From assembly GCF_023091745.1 (NCBI RefSeq), contig NC_068912.1, forward strand, positions 56,634,567 through 56,698,566: 64,000 nucleotides of DNA. Reading direction: 5' to 3'. The translations under genes and the position numbers were made by a program. Of the stretch, positions 11,309 to 21,835 are shown piece after piece (the first letter of the stretch is position 1; every line of letters begins with the position of its first letter). The notes below the pieces were generated by a model. The model made no database searches and was not told the origin of the DNA. It saw nothing but the letters and a program-made list of their open reading frames with translations. The DNA is from Budorcas taxicolor. Taxonomy: Eukaryota; Chordata; Mammalia; Artiodactyla; Bovidae.

Positions 11309-11934
11309 GCATTGGTACACTATCAGGCATTTATAGATCCAGGACACACACTTGTTGATCCAAACCACTCTGGGGAAAGAGTCTGGGGAGCTAACTGACC
11401 CATATCATGGTAGCAACAGTAAACTGACCTCATTAGCTTGGCATTCTACCAGCTGACTATTCTGATTTGCCTGGGTAACTTGTTTTTTTTAAGTGGAAGC
11501 ATTTAAGCAGGGTCCTTGGTGTCATGCTGACACACCAGAAAATGTGTTGTCTTCCTCAATTCAGGTGTTCTTTTCACTGAATTCCGTCAAGCCAGTTCTG
11601 CATATTGACACGGAAGGTGTAACTTAGAGTGAATCAATTGTCAGGCATCACTGCATAATCACTTTTGTCATCCATCGCTGTCCTCCATCAATGCTGCTGT
11701 TGTCACTGTGGCACCAAAAGCACATTTCCCCCGAGGATGAGTATGGATGAACCCTCCAGAGCAAGGATTGTGGTGGGAGAGCCCATTCTTGGGGTAACAA
11801 GTGTCTGTTCTGACTAACTGACCTGCAGTCCTGCTCAGCCTCCTCCTTCCCTCTTCACAATGAGGAATTCAAGTTCCTGTGCCTTGTCTTCACAAAAGAT
11901 CTCCCTTCCAATCTTTCTGATCATCCCTGCTACT
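11309..11934. other. Unique DNA, no gene seen
   Basis: No repeat or coding signal recognised between the Bov-tA and the L1 complex. Confidence 0.4.
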
Positions 11935-11945
11935 GCCCGGGCCTT

Positions 11946-12042
11946 TTGTTTTTTCATTTAACAACATATTTATTGGACTATATTGCTACAATGTGTTAGC
12001 TTCTGCTGTACAACACCATGAATCAACCATATGTATACATGT
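11946..12042 (-). mobile_element. L1 3' UTR and poly-A end, antisense (part 1)
   Basis: TTTTGTTTTTTCATTT is the degraded poly-T (reverse poly-A) end. AATGTGTTAGCTTCTGCTGT and ATCAACCATATGTATACATG are the reverse of the artiodactyl L1 3' UTR tail that also appears in sense at 41385-41573. An 11-bp direct repeat, GCCCGGGCCTT (11935-11945) and GCCCAGGTCTT (14110-14120), brackets the whole L1, so one insertion explains 11946-14109. Confidence 0.8.
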
Positions 12043-12155
12043 ATCAGTGACAGACTTTATTTTGGGGGGCTCTGAAATCACTACAGATGGTGACTGCAGC
12101 CATGAAATTAAAAGATGCTTACTCCTTGGAAGGAAAGTTATGACCAACCTAGACA
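12043..12155 (+). mobile_element. Older BovB LINE fragment (left part)
   Basis: Corresponds to the stretch that encodes the region after the RT palm in other BovB copies here (compare 12390-12505): CTGCAGCCATGAAATTAAAA, then ACTCCTTGGAAGGAAAGTTA. It stops at CCTAGACA and resumes at 13004 with AGACAGCATATTAAAAAGCA, because a younger BovB landed between. It is inserted in the L1 3' UTR. Confidence 0.85.
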
Positions 12156-13003
12156 CCTGGAAGAAGCACAAGCTGGAATCAAGATTGCTGGGAGAAATAT
12201 CAATAACTTCAGATATGCAGATGACACCACCCTTATGGCAGAAAGTGAAGAGGAACTAAAAAGCCTCTTAATGCAAGTGAAAGAGGAGAGTGAAAAAGTT
12301 GGCTTAAAGCTCAACATTCAGAAAACGAAGATCATGGCATCCGGTCCCATCACTTCATGGGACATAGATGGGGAAACAGTGGAAACAGTGTCAGACTTTA
12401 TTTTTTGGGGCTTCAAAATCACTGCGGATGGTGACTGCAGCCATGAAATTAAAAGACGCTTACTCCTTGGAAGGAAAGTTATGACCAACCTAGATAGCAT
12501 ATTGAAAAGCAAAGACATTATTTTGCCAAGAAAGGTCCATCTAGTCAAGGCTATGATTTTTCCAGTGGTCATGTATGGATGTGAGAGTTGGACTGTGAAG
12601 AAAGCTAAGTACCGAAGAATTGATGCTTTTGAACTGTGGTGTTGGAGAAGACTCTTGAGAGTCCCTTGGACTGCAAAAAGATCCAATCAGTCCATTCTAA
12701 AGGAGATCAGTCCTGGGTGTACTTTGAAAGGAATGATGCTAAAGCTGAAACTCCAGTACTTTGGCCACCTCATGCGAAGAGTTGACTCATTGGAACAGAC
12801 TCTGATGCTGGGAGGGATTGGGGGCAGGAGGAAAAGGGGACGACAGAGGATGAGATGGCTGGATGGCATCACCGACTCTATGCACATGAGTTTGGGTAAA
12901 CTCTGGGAGTTGGTGATGGACAGGGAGGCCTGGCATGCTATGATTCATGGGGTTGCAAAGAGTCGGACACAACTGAGCTGCTGAACTGAACTGAACTGAA
13001 CTG
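12156..13003 (+). mobile_element. Younger BovB LINE, 5'-truncated, nested
   Basis: Begins CTGGAAGAAGCACAAGCTGG and runs to the canonical BovB terminus, a (CTGAA)n-type tail at 12981-13003. It is bracketed by AGACA (12151-12155 and 13004-13008), and the flanking BovB sequence rejoins perfectly across it, so it inserted into an older BovB. Truncation at the 5' end is typical of target-primed reverse transcription. Its reading frame is described in the next entry. Confidence 0.88.
12157..12984 (+). pseudogene. BovB ORF2 C-terminal fragment (RT palm to end)
   Basis: An unbroken frame of about 276 codons from this truncated BovB ends in a TGA at 12982-12984. It starts just before the RT active-site motif YADD (12214-12225) and continues through [31 protein letters not shown] and the arginine-rich [13 protein letters not shown] block to the natural C-terminus. 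The endonuclease domain and RT fingers are absent, so no active protein is expected. A chance upstream ATG at 12115 lies in the older BovB copy in another original frame and is not a true start. RTE-clade LINE proteins act in target-primed reverse transcription. The lack of frameshifts suggests a fairly young insertion. Confidence 0.85.
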
Positions 13004-13508
13004 AGACAGCATATTAAAAAGCAGAGACATAATTTTCCAACAAATGTCCATCTCGTCAAGGCTATGGTTTTTCCAGTGGTCATGTATGGATGTGAGGGTT
13101 GGACTATAAAGAAAGCTGAGCACTGAAGAATTGATGCTTTTGAACTCTGGTGTTGGAGAAGACTCTTGAGAGTTCCTTGGACTGCAAGGAGATCCAACCA
13201 GTCCATCCTAAAGGAAATCAGTCCTGTATATTCATTGGAAGGACTGAAGCTGAAGCTGAAACTCCAATACTTGGGCCACCTGATGCAAAGAACTGACTCA
13301 TCGGAAAAGACCCTGATGCTAGGAAAGATTGAAGGTGGGAGGAGAAGGGGATGACAGGGGATGAAATGGCTGGATGGCATCACTGACTCGATGGACATGA
13401 GTTTGAATAAACTCTGGGAGTTGGTGATGGACAGGGAGACCTGGCATATTGCAGTCCATGGGGCTGCAAAGAGTCAAACACGACTGAGTGACTGAACTGA
13501 CTGACTGA
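13004..13508 (+). mobile_element. Older BovB LINE fragment (right part)
   Basis: Continues the 12043 copy from AGACAGCATATTAAAAAGCA to the BovB end at ACTGAGTGACTGAACTGACT. It carries frame breaks, for example GAGCACTGAAGAATTG, where the sister copies at 12601 and 23741 read CGAAGA, giving a stop. It is clearly more decayed than the copy nested in it. Confidence 0.88.
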
Positions 13509-13628
13509 CCGATTCCCTCCCTCTTAAACCTCCCTCCCACCTCGCCATTCCACCTCTCTAGGTCATCACAGAGCACCAAGCTGAGCTCCCTGTGGTATAC
13601 TGCAGCTATTAAATATTTTATACATGCT
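13509..13628 (-). mobile_element. L1 3' UTR, antisense (part 2)
   Basis: TTCCCTCCCTCTTAAACCTC, CTAGGTCATCACAGAGCACC and AAGCTGAGCTCCCTGTGGTA continue the reverse L1 3' UTR after the BovB complex. The same block appears in sense at 41398-41460 in diverged form. Confidence 0.8.
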
Positions 13629-13719
13629 AGAATCCCAGGGACGGAGCAGCCTGGTGGGCTTCCGTCTATGGGGTCGCACAGAGTCGGACATGACTGAAGC
13701 GACTTGGCAGCAGCAGCAG
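13629..13719 (+). mobile_element. Bov-A SINE fragment
   Basis: AATCCCAGGGACGGAGCAGC through GTCGCACAGAGTCGGACATG to GCGACTTGGCAGCAGCAGCA is the second monomer of a Bov-A2 element, 5'-truncated. L1 3' UTR sequence rejoins across it (CATGCTAG before, TGTATATAAATC after), so it inserted into the L1. Confidence 0.88.
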
Positions 13720-13862
13720 TGTATATAAATCAATGCTACTCTCTAAATTCAACCTACCCACTCCTTCCCTTGCTGCATCCACAAATCCATTCTCTATGTC
13801 TCTGTTCCTGCCCTGCAAGTAGGTTCATCAGCACCATTTTCTAGATTCTATATATATGTATT
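13720..13862 (-). mobile_element. L1 3' UTR, antisense (part 3)
   Basis: CAATGCTACTCTCTAAATTC, GTAGGTTCATCAGCACCATT and TTCTAGATTCTATATATATG continue the reverse L1 3' UTR toward the element's interior, up to the inversion junction near 13862. Confidence 0.8.
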
Positions 13863-14109
13863 ATGACTCAAAAATCCTACCACTGAGAAATCCATAACTG
13901 AAAAAAACACATGTACCCTAATGTACATGCAGCACTATTTACAACAGGCAGAACATGGAAGCAATCTAGATGTCCAGCAACAGATGAATGGAGAAAGAAG
14001 ATATGGTACATATAAATAATGGAATATTACTCAGCCATCAAAAGGAATGAAATTGAGTCCGTTGTGATGTGGATGAACCTAGAGACTGTCATACGAGTGA
14101 AGTAATCTA
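13863..14109 (+). mobile_element. L1 ORF2/3' UTR segment, inverted 5' part
   Basis: Sense L1 sequence: AGCACTATTTACAACAGGCA, GATGTCCAGCAACAGATGAA, TGGAATATTACTCAGCCATC, GTGATGTGGATGAACCTAGA and CTGTCATACGAGTGAAGTAA. In an intact L1 this part lies immediately upstream of where the antisense part ends at 13862. A head-to-head joint of adjacent segments inside one pair of target-site duplications is the signature of twin priming. Confidence 0.8.
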
Positions 14110-14224
14110 GCCCAGGTCTTGATCAGGTGTCTCTGGCCTTCTGTGGTTCTGTGGTTGGCTTGGATCTTCTTGCAAGCCCTGCCAAATTATGCGCTAACAT
14201 GACTGGTTCATTATCTCACCCCTC

Positions 14225-14700
14225 CTAATACTCAAAAGCCATTCGTGGCTCTTCATTGCTTTCAAGGTAAAATCTAAAATCAGTGGACATGCAAGCCTTC
14301 CACCAGCTGGCATTAATCTGCCATTCCCACCTGTGCTCCCCTTCTGTCTACCTCAACCTCCAAAGCAGCCAGTGGGTCTCCTCACTGATCCTTGCACTGG
14401 ACTTCATGTCTATCCACCCACACCCTGCCCTTTCTTCAAGGCCTGCCCCAGTGCTTCCTGACGTTTGGAATCCTCAGTAACCTCTCTCAGCATCTCATGC
14501 ACTTCCTGTCCCCCTTACAGGCCCTCATCATCTTACTGTGGCTGTACAATGCAATCTAATTTTGTGGATATTGGTGTCCAACATCTCTGGTGAAATGACA
14601 GCCTCCCTGAAGGCAGAGACCATCTTTCTCTTTTCCTCTGCTCTTTTTCCTCTTTTCCACTAGAGCCGTCAGTGTTTTAGTGATTCTATTTAGCAAGACT
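14225..14700 (+). mobile_element. L2-like LINE 3' region, sense
   Basis: AAAGCCATTCGTGGCTCTTC, AAGGTAAAATCTAAAATC, TTCAAGGCCTGCCCCAGTGC and GACAGCCTCCCTGAAGGCAG follow the order of the ancient L2 3' region. It is similar in layout to 15440-15905, 40703-41030 and 52490-52937. Boundaries are vague because of age. Confidence 0.55.
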
Positions 14701-15439
14701 AATACTTATACTCACTCTACTCACTTACAGTAAAATTGGCTTTTATACCCCTGCTAGATAGTAAACTCTTCAAGAAGGAAAACCCTTTCTTTATCTCCAT
14801 GTAACCCCCACAGCAATTGGCTCAACAAAGACAAAGAGGAGACTATAATAAAAATCCATTTTTAAATGTGAGACTTACTCATTTTCCTGTCATCTGCCAA
14901 AAGTCTGTAATCTTTTTCTAATAAATTAGGCACCATGACACAATGAATGTAGTGATCATACTCTGTGGTGTTTCATTATATTAATGTGATTTTGGCCAAA
15001 CACACACACATACACACAGACACACAAAAACACACTGTATCTTTCAATAATAAGTTCCTTTTGAATCCTATTGAAAACGATAGGAGAAAGCCATATTCCT
15101 CAGTCTTAAAATGTTCAGGGCATTCACAAGGAATTTTGAGATTAAACTTTAAGATTTATTTTCACTTTTAAATTCATTAAAAATTTTAATCTATCACTAT
15201 GTATATCTTGCTGCTAAATAACTGCTGATACTGTCATCCGTTTTACTTCCCAAAGCCTCAGTTAACATTATATCTAAAATGTTAACTTTTTATTAATATC
15301 ATTGATATGAGTAACTACCAGCAATCTTTCTGTCACCATCATTTTCTCCCTACCCTTCACAGCTTTGCCTCATTAACATTTCTTAAACACATGTATCTTC
15401 TCACACACAACCATAATCAAATAGTTTTTCTCCAAGTTT
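14701..15439. other. Unique AT-rich DNA with an imperfect CA tract
   Basis: Contains an interrupted (CA) tract at about 14999-15034. Otherwise nothing is recognised. Confidence 0.4.
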
Positions 15440-15905
15440 TCTGGGTGAGCTAAAGTTCAAATACCCAACCTAGCATTTGAGAACTTCCACGAGGTCAGCT
15501 CTCTTACTAAGTCTTTCTCTCTGTGATAAAATGTGGATAGTCTGTGCTCATGTCATGGAATCATCCACCAAGCACTGCACACAGCAGCCTCCTGCCTCCT
15601 GGCCATGATGTCCTTTTCACCTAGATTGCTCACTTTCTCTTCACTAATCCAACTCCTACTCTTTCTTCAGAGGTCAGACTGTGTCTCCCAGCCAGAAGCT
15701 GCCTTCTGTGAACCTCCAGGCCCTGACATGTCCCTTAGATACTGACATGTGATGTGCTCTCTGTAGTCCTCTAACTCTCCCTGCATATATTTTCAGCTCT
15801 GCAGGATAGTGGGCTTGTGGAGGAAAGAAGTCTTCTGTTGTAACTGTTTCTGTCCCCTACACCACTGAGTCCAAGACTATAGTTGTTTCTCAACACATAT
15901 TTAAT
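15440..15905 (+). mobile_element. L2-like LINE 3' region, sense
   Basis: Degenerate match to the L2-type 3' region: TTCAGAGGTCAGACTGTGTC, TTCTGTGAACCTCCAGGCCC, a 'gtgggcttgtggagg' block and CTCAACACATATTTAATTTT, which corresponds to the 'ctcaataaatattt' terminus. Confidence is limited by divergence. Confidence 0.45.
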
Positions 15906-16070
15906 TTTTTTTTCAATCTCTGACTCTTCTCTCCCATATCCAAAGAACATTAGAAAAAATGATCCTCTATTTTATACAGTTTAACTATTCACTCTTTAAA
16001 TTCAGGATAGGTATGAGCTATGAATACAGTGAACTGGAGTAGAGTTTCAGTTAAGATAGTTCTCCCTTGG

Positions 16071-16186
16071 GGGACTTCACTGATGGTTCCGTGGTTAAGA
16101 CACTGCGCTTCCAAGGCAGGGGACACAGGTTCAATCCCTGGTTGGGGAACTAGGATCCCTCGTGCCCCATGAAACAGTCAAAAAAA
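16071..16186 (+). mobile_element. CHR-type tRNA-Glu SINE
   Basis: GGACTTCACTGATGGTTCCG, GTGGTTAAGACACTGCGCTT, GGTTCAATCCCTGGTTGGGG and AACTAGGATCCCTCGTGCCC give the full order of a sense CHR element with A and B boxes, ending in an A-rich tail (CAAAAAAAGAGAAAG). Confidence 0.88.
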
Positions 16187-17849
16187 GAGAAAGTTTGCTC
16201 CTGAGAATTGATCCCTTCATAAAGTGTTGGGCTAGGAGTTTATTTAGGAAAGGAAAGAATACAAAAGGTGGTAGTCTCCTAAATGGATCCTTCCTTCTAG
16301 TGTTACCTCATTGTTTACTGAGGTGTGTATATACTCAGGAGAGCAGATACATCCATATTTAGATTCAAATTCAAAAATCATAGAACAAGGAGCTAAGGTT
16401 CATGATGATGTTCTGAGCACAGTTACCTGCCTCCCCTTCCTCCAAAGATCCTATAGAAACTCTAAAAATAAGATGCTTTAAAATACTAAATCAAAACTGT
16501 CTTGGAAGAGTAGAAAGCAACATCCAGGGACTAGAAATGGAGGCACTCCTGGAAGATAGAAAGCACACGGGACTAGAATGACAGTGAAACCGGAAGTGAG
16601 GCGCTACAAAGAAGTCCTGGACAAATTCCAAACTCAGAGTCAACAAATGCAAAGCTGGAGCGAAGGGGAGATGGAAGGGTGGGGAGTGAGAAATCATAAG
16701 AGCAATTAATTAGAAGAAGTACACTTGGAACAGCTGAACCAATGAGGCAACACCCCCTCCCACTCCCCATGCCTGCATATCAGCTAACAATTAATGCCTC
16801 TGCCTTCTGGGTACAGCCTGGAGAATAGTTCTCCGGGGTTGGGGGAGGGGAGGCGGGGGGGAGGGATCTGCCTAGAGAGGGGCCCTGGATGCGGGCTGAG
16901 GAGTGCAGCAGAGACAGAGCAGAGGCAGAGACAACCGTGGACCCCGGTAACAGCTGCCAGAGAGAAGACTATGAAAAGTAAAACTGCTCATCTTGGAGTA
17001 AGATGGCCAAGCACTCTGGGTTGCCCAGACAATTCCGATTTATGTTGCAATCCTCACACAATTACTAATTTTTCTTTTCACGCTCGAAAATGTCCCAATT
17101 TGGATAATAAATGATATAGCCATCTTATCCATAAGTGAAATATGTTGAAGCCATGTTTCTCAAACCAGTGCCCAGGCACCACGTGAGGATTCAGTCCTTC
17201 CCAGACTGTTACGCCTGAGCAAGTCATCATGCATGCACAAGGCTCATGTTGCCACACAGCATGGATACCACAGTATAAACACAAATGCAAATTCAGGTTC
17301 TGACACTGCTTGTCATACTCAATGCTTCAGAATCTGCAATTAATATTTCAAAAGATTATTATTAAAGTGAAAACCAGATTTTAAAATTCTCTTAGAGGAC
17401 TAATGGACTCCTAGGAATATATGTGGAAGCACTTTATAAGGATTATTAAATATTAAAGGTGACTATTTAAAAAAGGAAAAGCAATTTGCCTCACTGGGAA
17501 CAGAGATTATTCAGAAAATTAAAGACAATATTTTTTTTTAAAATTCAATTAGTTTCAGAAGAGATTCAAGTGGACAATGTATCTGATAGTAAAAACAAGG
17601 TGCTGTTCTTCTTAAAGTCTTCAGACACAAAAAAAGGAATTCTTTAAATAGAAAAGCATAAAGTCTAAATAAGAAATATAGTGGACAATTTTCATAATTG
17701 AATGTGTTATAGATAAAAAATGGAGATCTGAAAAACCCCAGGGTATCTCTCAAAATATGGCACAAAAGGATAGGTGAGCAAATATGAAAAACGTAAAGAT
17801 TTTTGGGATCAGGCTAATGGAACTGGCTAATGGAAATTCTAAAAGCATA
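16187..17849. other. Unique DNA with a G-rich tract, no gene seen
   Basis: No repeat family is recognised. The stretch 16780-16960 is GC- and purine-rich within AT-rich surroundings and contains the G-quadruplex candidate listed next. A GGTAACAG donor-like site at 16945-16952 is unsupported. Confidence 0.4.
16835..16865 (+). other. G-quadruplex candidate
   Basis: Five G runs on the plus strand: GGGG (16835), GGGGG (16841), GGGG (16847), GGGGGGG (16855) and GGG (16863), separated by loops of one to four bases. This fits the standard quadruplex-forming pattern. Confidence 0.8.
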
Positions 17850-18440
17850 AAACAGGAACGGCAAAAGAGAGAAGATAACCAAAGACATAATACAAGAAAA
17901 TTCTCTGAAAAGAAGGGAAGATATGAATCTTTAGATTTAAAAGATCAAGTAACAATGAGCAGTATGAGTGGGGAAAAAAGATAGAAACCTATTTAGAGAG
18001 GCATCCTAATGAAATGTCAGAAATCTAAGAATAAAGAAAAAAAAGCTCAGACTTCCAGAGAGAAAACAATAGGCTACTCACAACAAAATTAAGGCTGGAT
18101 TGATGTTAGATTTTTATCAGCAACACTTCATGCTAGAGATAAATATGGTAATGAATTTAAAGAAGAAATTATTATGCAAGAAAAATTATTTTAAACCTAG
18201 AGCTATTTATCCAACCACACTATTTAGAGAAAGGGAACAAGAGTTTTGCTTTAAAAAAAAAAAAAGCTAAAACATTTGCACCTACAAACGTGAATCCTAC
18301 AAGAAAAATACTCACAAGAATTTCCAAGAAAACAAACCAAAAGAAGAAGAAGAAAGAATCAAAGAAATGACTGTGTGTGAGTTAAAAGAAGTTCAGTAGA
18401 ACCAAAGGAAATAAATAGAGCTAAAAAGACATTTACAAAT
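17850..18440 (+). mobile_element. HAL1/L1-like LINE fragment, sense
   Basis: A very A-rich, lysine-codon-rich block. AAAATTAAGGCTGGATTGAT, TTTTTATCAGCAACACTTCA, CTAGAGATAAATATGG and AACCTAGAGCTATTTATCCA follow the order of the L1-related HAL1 family, with an internal A13 run at 18253-18265. It is frame-broken throughout. A plain L1M fragment is the alternative. Confidence 0.5.
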
Positions 18441-18762
18441 AATCCATCTGACCTCAACACACTCAGAAAGTTCTCTATTGAGGGAAATAGGCTGGTGACA
18501 CAGAATTTGTTTCTTTCTTTAGGTCTACCCATAGACTCCTTGGACTGCAGTGAATAATATTTGCATAATCACTGGACTTTCATATTGGTGTTAAGTTTTG
18601 TTAATCAAATTACAAGTTAAATACAGAAAACATTATAATCATAAAACAAAATACTAATATAAACTTTAACAATGTGAAAATGACATAGTCAAATTGGGAG
18701 AAAAGGGAAGAACTATAGAGGGTGTAAGTAAACTGTTAATTTTTCACAGCAGGAAATAAATT
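18441..18762. other. AT-rich DNA, no feature recognised
   Basis: May be a continuation of the LINE-like block to the left, but no diagnostic motif was found. Confidence 0.3.
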
Positions 18763-19024
18763 AGTTCAGTTCAGTCGCTCAGTCGTGTCTGACTCTTTGC
18801 GACCCCATGAATCACAGCACACCAGGCCTCCCTGTCCATCACCAACTCCCGGAGTTCACTCAGACTCACGTCCATCAAGTCAGTGATGCCATCCAGCCAT
18901 CTCATCCTCTGTTGTCCCCTTCTCCTCCTGCTCCCAATCCCTCCCAGCATCAGAGTCTTTTCCAATGAGTCAACTCTTCGCATGAGGTGGCCAAAGTACT
19001 GGAGTTTCAGCAACAGCATCATTA
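18763..19024 (-). mobile_element. BovB LINE 3' end, antisense
   Basis: Starts with the reversed terminal repeat (TTAGTTCAGTTCAGTCGCTC), passes through GACCCCATGAATCACAGCAC and GATGCCATCCAGCCATCTCA, and ends inside the element after CAAAGTACTGGAGTTTCAGC. It is therefore a strongly 5'-truncated copy of about 260 bp. Read on the minus strand, it still encodes the arginine-rich [17 protein letters not shown] block in frame. Confidence 0.93.
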
Positions 19025-21312
19025 CAAAGTTATTCTTATTACATTTGTAATAACTAAATATAACTAACAAAAACTGAGAATGTAGTTTAAGATGGAAAAT
19101 CAGTGATTTTTGCAATTGCACTTAATACTTCATATCCCATAATAAGAAACCAATAGATGTTACTCAAAATTGGTACATCAATAGGCAGAAATTGTAATGG
19201 TAACTATGATAAGAGTTAAAGAGAGAAACTTTCAACAGTTTCTATGGGGCACTTGTTATTTTATATTACTCCCTTTCTACAATTCTTAATATTTGTTTGT
19301 ATTAATCTTCTAATTTAAAATAATTAATTTTAAAAGATTTGGATATGTGCTTTTCACAATCCACAGAACCAAAAGAATTCTCTTTTGAAATATCTGTTTT
19401 TGCCAAAGATTGTTTCATCCACCAAATTGGAATTACTCACTCTCACTGTAAGGAGAACCCATCACTGGCTGGATAGCCTACCCTCATTAGGCTGTATGGC
19501 AGAATGAAAGCTCTTAGAAGGGCCAGACCACTTTACATGGCCAGCTGCCATCTGACATCCTTCCAAATTAATGTAATAACAGGGCCAATGACCAGTTACA
19601 GGATGGTTCTCATGGTTAGACTCTCCCCAATTCAAGAGCATTATATCCTCATGGTGCAGGCATTATCTCACTGGGATAGGTTTGGACAAGATTTTATTCC
19701 CACATTATAGGTGATGAAGTGGAGGTTTCAAGAAACTGACTTATCCCAGCTCTTAAACCCAGGTACCCTAATTTTATCACACTTCCTCACCACCTCTCTG
19801 ATGAGAGGAAAAGATTTTTACATTGCTCGAGGCAAGGAAATGAAAAGGCTACAGCACCTATTTGCAAGATGACAATAAAATTGAAGAGAAAGCAATCAAT
19901 CTTCACCATGCGCACACTGCCAAACCATTACAAATTCAATTAACCAAAGTTTGGAAGGGAACAATAAAATATTTCTCTTTCTTAGCCTAATAGCTTGATC
20001 TCAACAATGATTTCAAAACCAAAACATTCTTCTGTAATTTGAAGTGAACTTAGACAACATATCTATTATACCCCTTTCTCTATTGTGCACAAATATAAAA
20101 ACCTGCTTTTCGACATATCCAGTTTATAGTTATACTTTGATCAATCATGTAGTTGGTACATTATCCAGACCTTTTACACTTTGTTTTTTCAATCTAACAT
20201 TTTTAATTTTATTATCTTGTTCTCTACCCTTTCACCATTCTACTCTCCTCAATCATCATGACTATTTGCCCTGTTAAAATTTTTGAATGAAAAAAAGCTC
20301 CTGAAGTTTGTGGTATTTTCTAAGAATTTCATCTGCCTGTTATGCATTGTCCTACACCAACAAAAGAAAGAATCAATGTTGGAAATATTCTGTTTCTACA
20401 CAATCATATTAGATTTGAATAGCATTGACTTAACTTGAAAATAAATATCGATCTTTCTCAAGGAAACTTTTTCCTTTTGGAAGTAGAGAAAGTTTTTTTC
20501 TACTATAGTTATATTAATTTTATAATAAAAATGAGGGTGGGAATGGAAATCTTTACATGTGTTCTCTAAAACAGAACTTGTATCTATCCCTGAACAAAAT
20601 CTGTGGTTACTGAGCAGACAAGATCTCTCGAAAAAAATAAACTAACCAGCCAGGGCTTAGGGGGGTCATTTTCTGAACCCAGTCTCTGCCATTCCCGTCT
20701 TCTTTTCTCCAAAACTGTTGGCTTTACAGCTGAAGACTTGAGGGGTAAATGCCAGTGGAGTTTGCCTTCCTACCCAGTTCTGTAGCCTTTGTAAAAATGA
20801 ACAGACTATGGAGGGTTTAAAACTAAGGAAAGAATAAGAGAAGCAGAGATGCCTGACAGTAAAACTGACATGGTTACAGAATGCAAGAAACTTACGAGCT
20901 GTCCTGGCCTTGAGCACAGCTGAGTCTTGAGGTGGGCTGTTTTCCTAAGGCTAAAGACTTTAAAACAAGAAAGCAGGAGGAGTTCCAACAGAACTTTCCC
21001 CCAAACTCCCCTCTCACACTCCAGTGCTAGTCCTTCATCACTGGGGCTGAAATTTGCTGCTAAAATTTCAATCCTTGAGAAAGAGATTTGTGCTTTACCA
21101 GAGCCTCCTCTGAAACGCAAATATCCCTGAAGCACCAACAAATGAAGCTATTGTCCATATTCTCTAGGATGAGTTTATAAAGCTGTCTTATCCAAAATAA
21201 CTCGTGAAAGGAAATGGGCTAGACAGAGAAAGGGAAGTTGTGATGACTGATGAAACTGGAGATATGCCTGGAGCTTAAGGCCTCATCCAGGGGAGGGGAG
21301 AGAAAGGAAACT
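19025..21312. other. Unique AT-rich DNA, no gene seen
   Basis: A faint MIR-like antisense block may lie near 19655-19760 (TGATGAAGTGGAGGTTTCAA, GAAACTGACTTATCC). Nothing else is recognised. Open frames at 20666-21141 are on both strands and show no conserved composition. Confidence 0.35.
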
Positions 21313-21440
21313 GATATTTACTGAATAATTCTGTCTCTCAGGCACTGTCTTAGGTGCTTTATATACAACCTCATGAATAGAGATTATTGTTTCCATTTTT
21401 TAGATAAGAAAATAAAGGCCCAAAGAGGTTTTTAACTTGT
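21313..21440 (-). repeat. MIR SINE, antisense
   Basis: GATATTTACTGAATAATTCT, CTCAGGCACTGTCTTAGGTG, TTTATATACAACCTCATG, TTTCCATTTTTTAGATAAGA and AAATAAAGGCCCAAAGAGG give the MIR order in reverse. Confidence 0.75.
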
Positions 21441-21835
21441 CTATTTCAGTTATCTATTACTGTGTAAGAAACTACCCTAAAATAGAGTTGCTTAAAACAA
21501 TAATTCACTATTTCTAACAATTCTGAGGGTTGACTAGGGCTCAGTTAGTTCTTCTGCTGGTCTCACTTGGGTCTCTTAGATGGCTGACAGGCTGGAACCT
21601 TCGAGATACCTCATTCACATGACTGGTGCCTAGCTGGGAGCGGCTGGAAGGCTAGAGACAGCTGGGATGCAGGTAGGCCTAGCTGCATTCTGTGTAGCTT
21701 TAGGGCCCCTCTCTCTGCACGGTCTGTCCAGCATGAAAGCCAGACTTCTTACATGACAGGGCTTTGAAGGAGAGGTAGAAGCTGCCAGTGAACATCATGA
21801 CCACCATATTCTGTTGATGAAAGCCAGTCACAAAA
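21441..21835 (-). mobile_element. MaLR-like LTR, antisense (degenerate)
   Basis: TATCTATTACTGTGTAAGAA, ACTACCCTAAAATAGAGTTG and CTTAAAACAATAATTCACTA resemble the reverse of the same LTR group as the sense copy at 937-1480, whose end reads GGTAATTTGTTAGCCAGCAA. The remainder is poorly conserved, so the right boundary is a guess. Confidence 0.45.

Noticed and set aside
12787..13398. 203-codon minus-strand frame
   Set aside because: It runs antisense across both BovB copies; equivalent antisense frames recur at every BovB copy in the window (23450, 23673, 56952), so it is a shadow of BovB coding sequence.
16945..16952. Splice donor-like GGTAACAG after a GC-rich stretch, suggesting a first exon
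   Set aside because: A single short match with no paired acceptor, no coding frame and no other support.
19655..19760. Antisense MIR candidate
   Set aside because: Only two short words fit; too weak to list as a separate feature.
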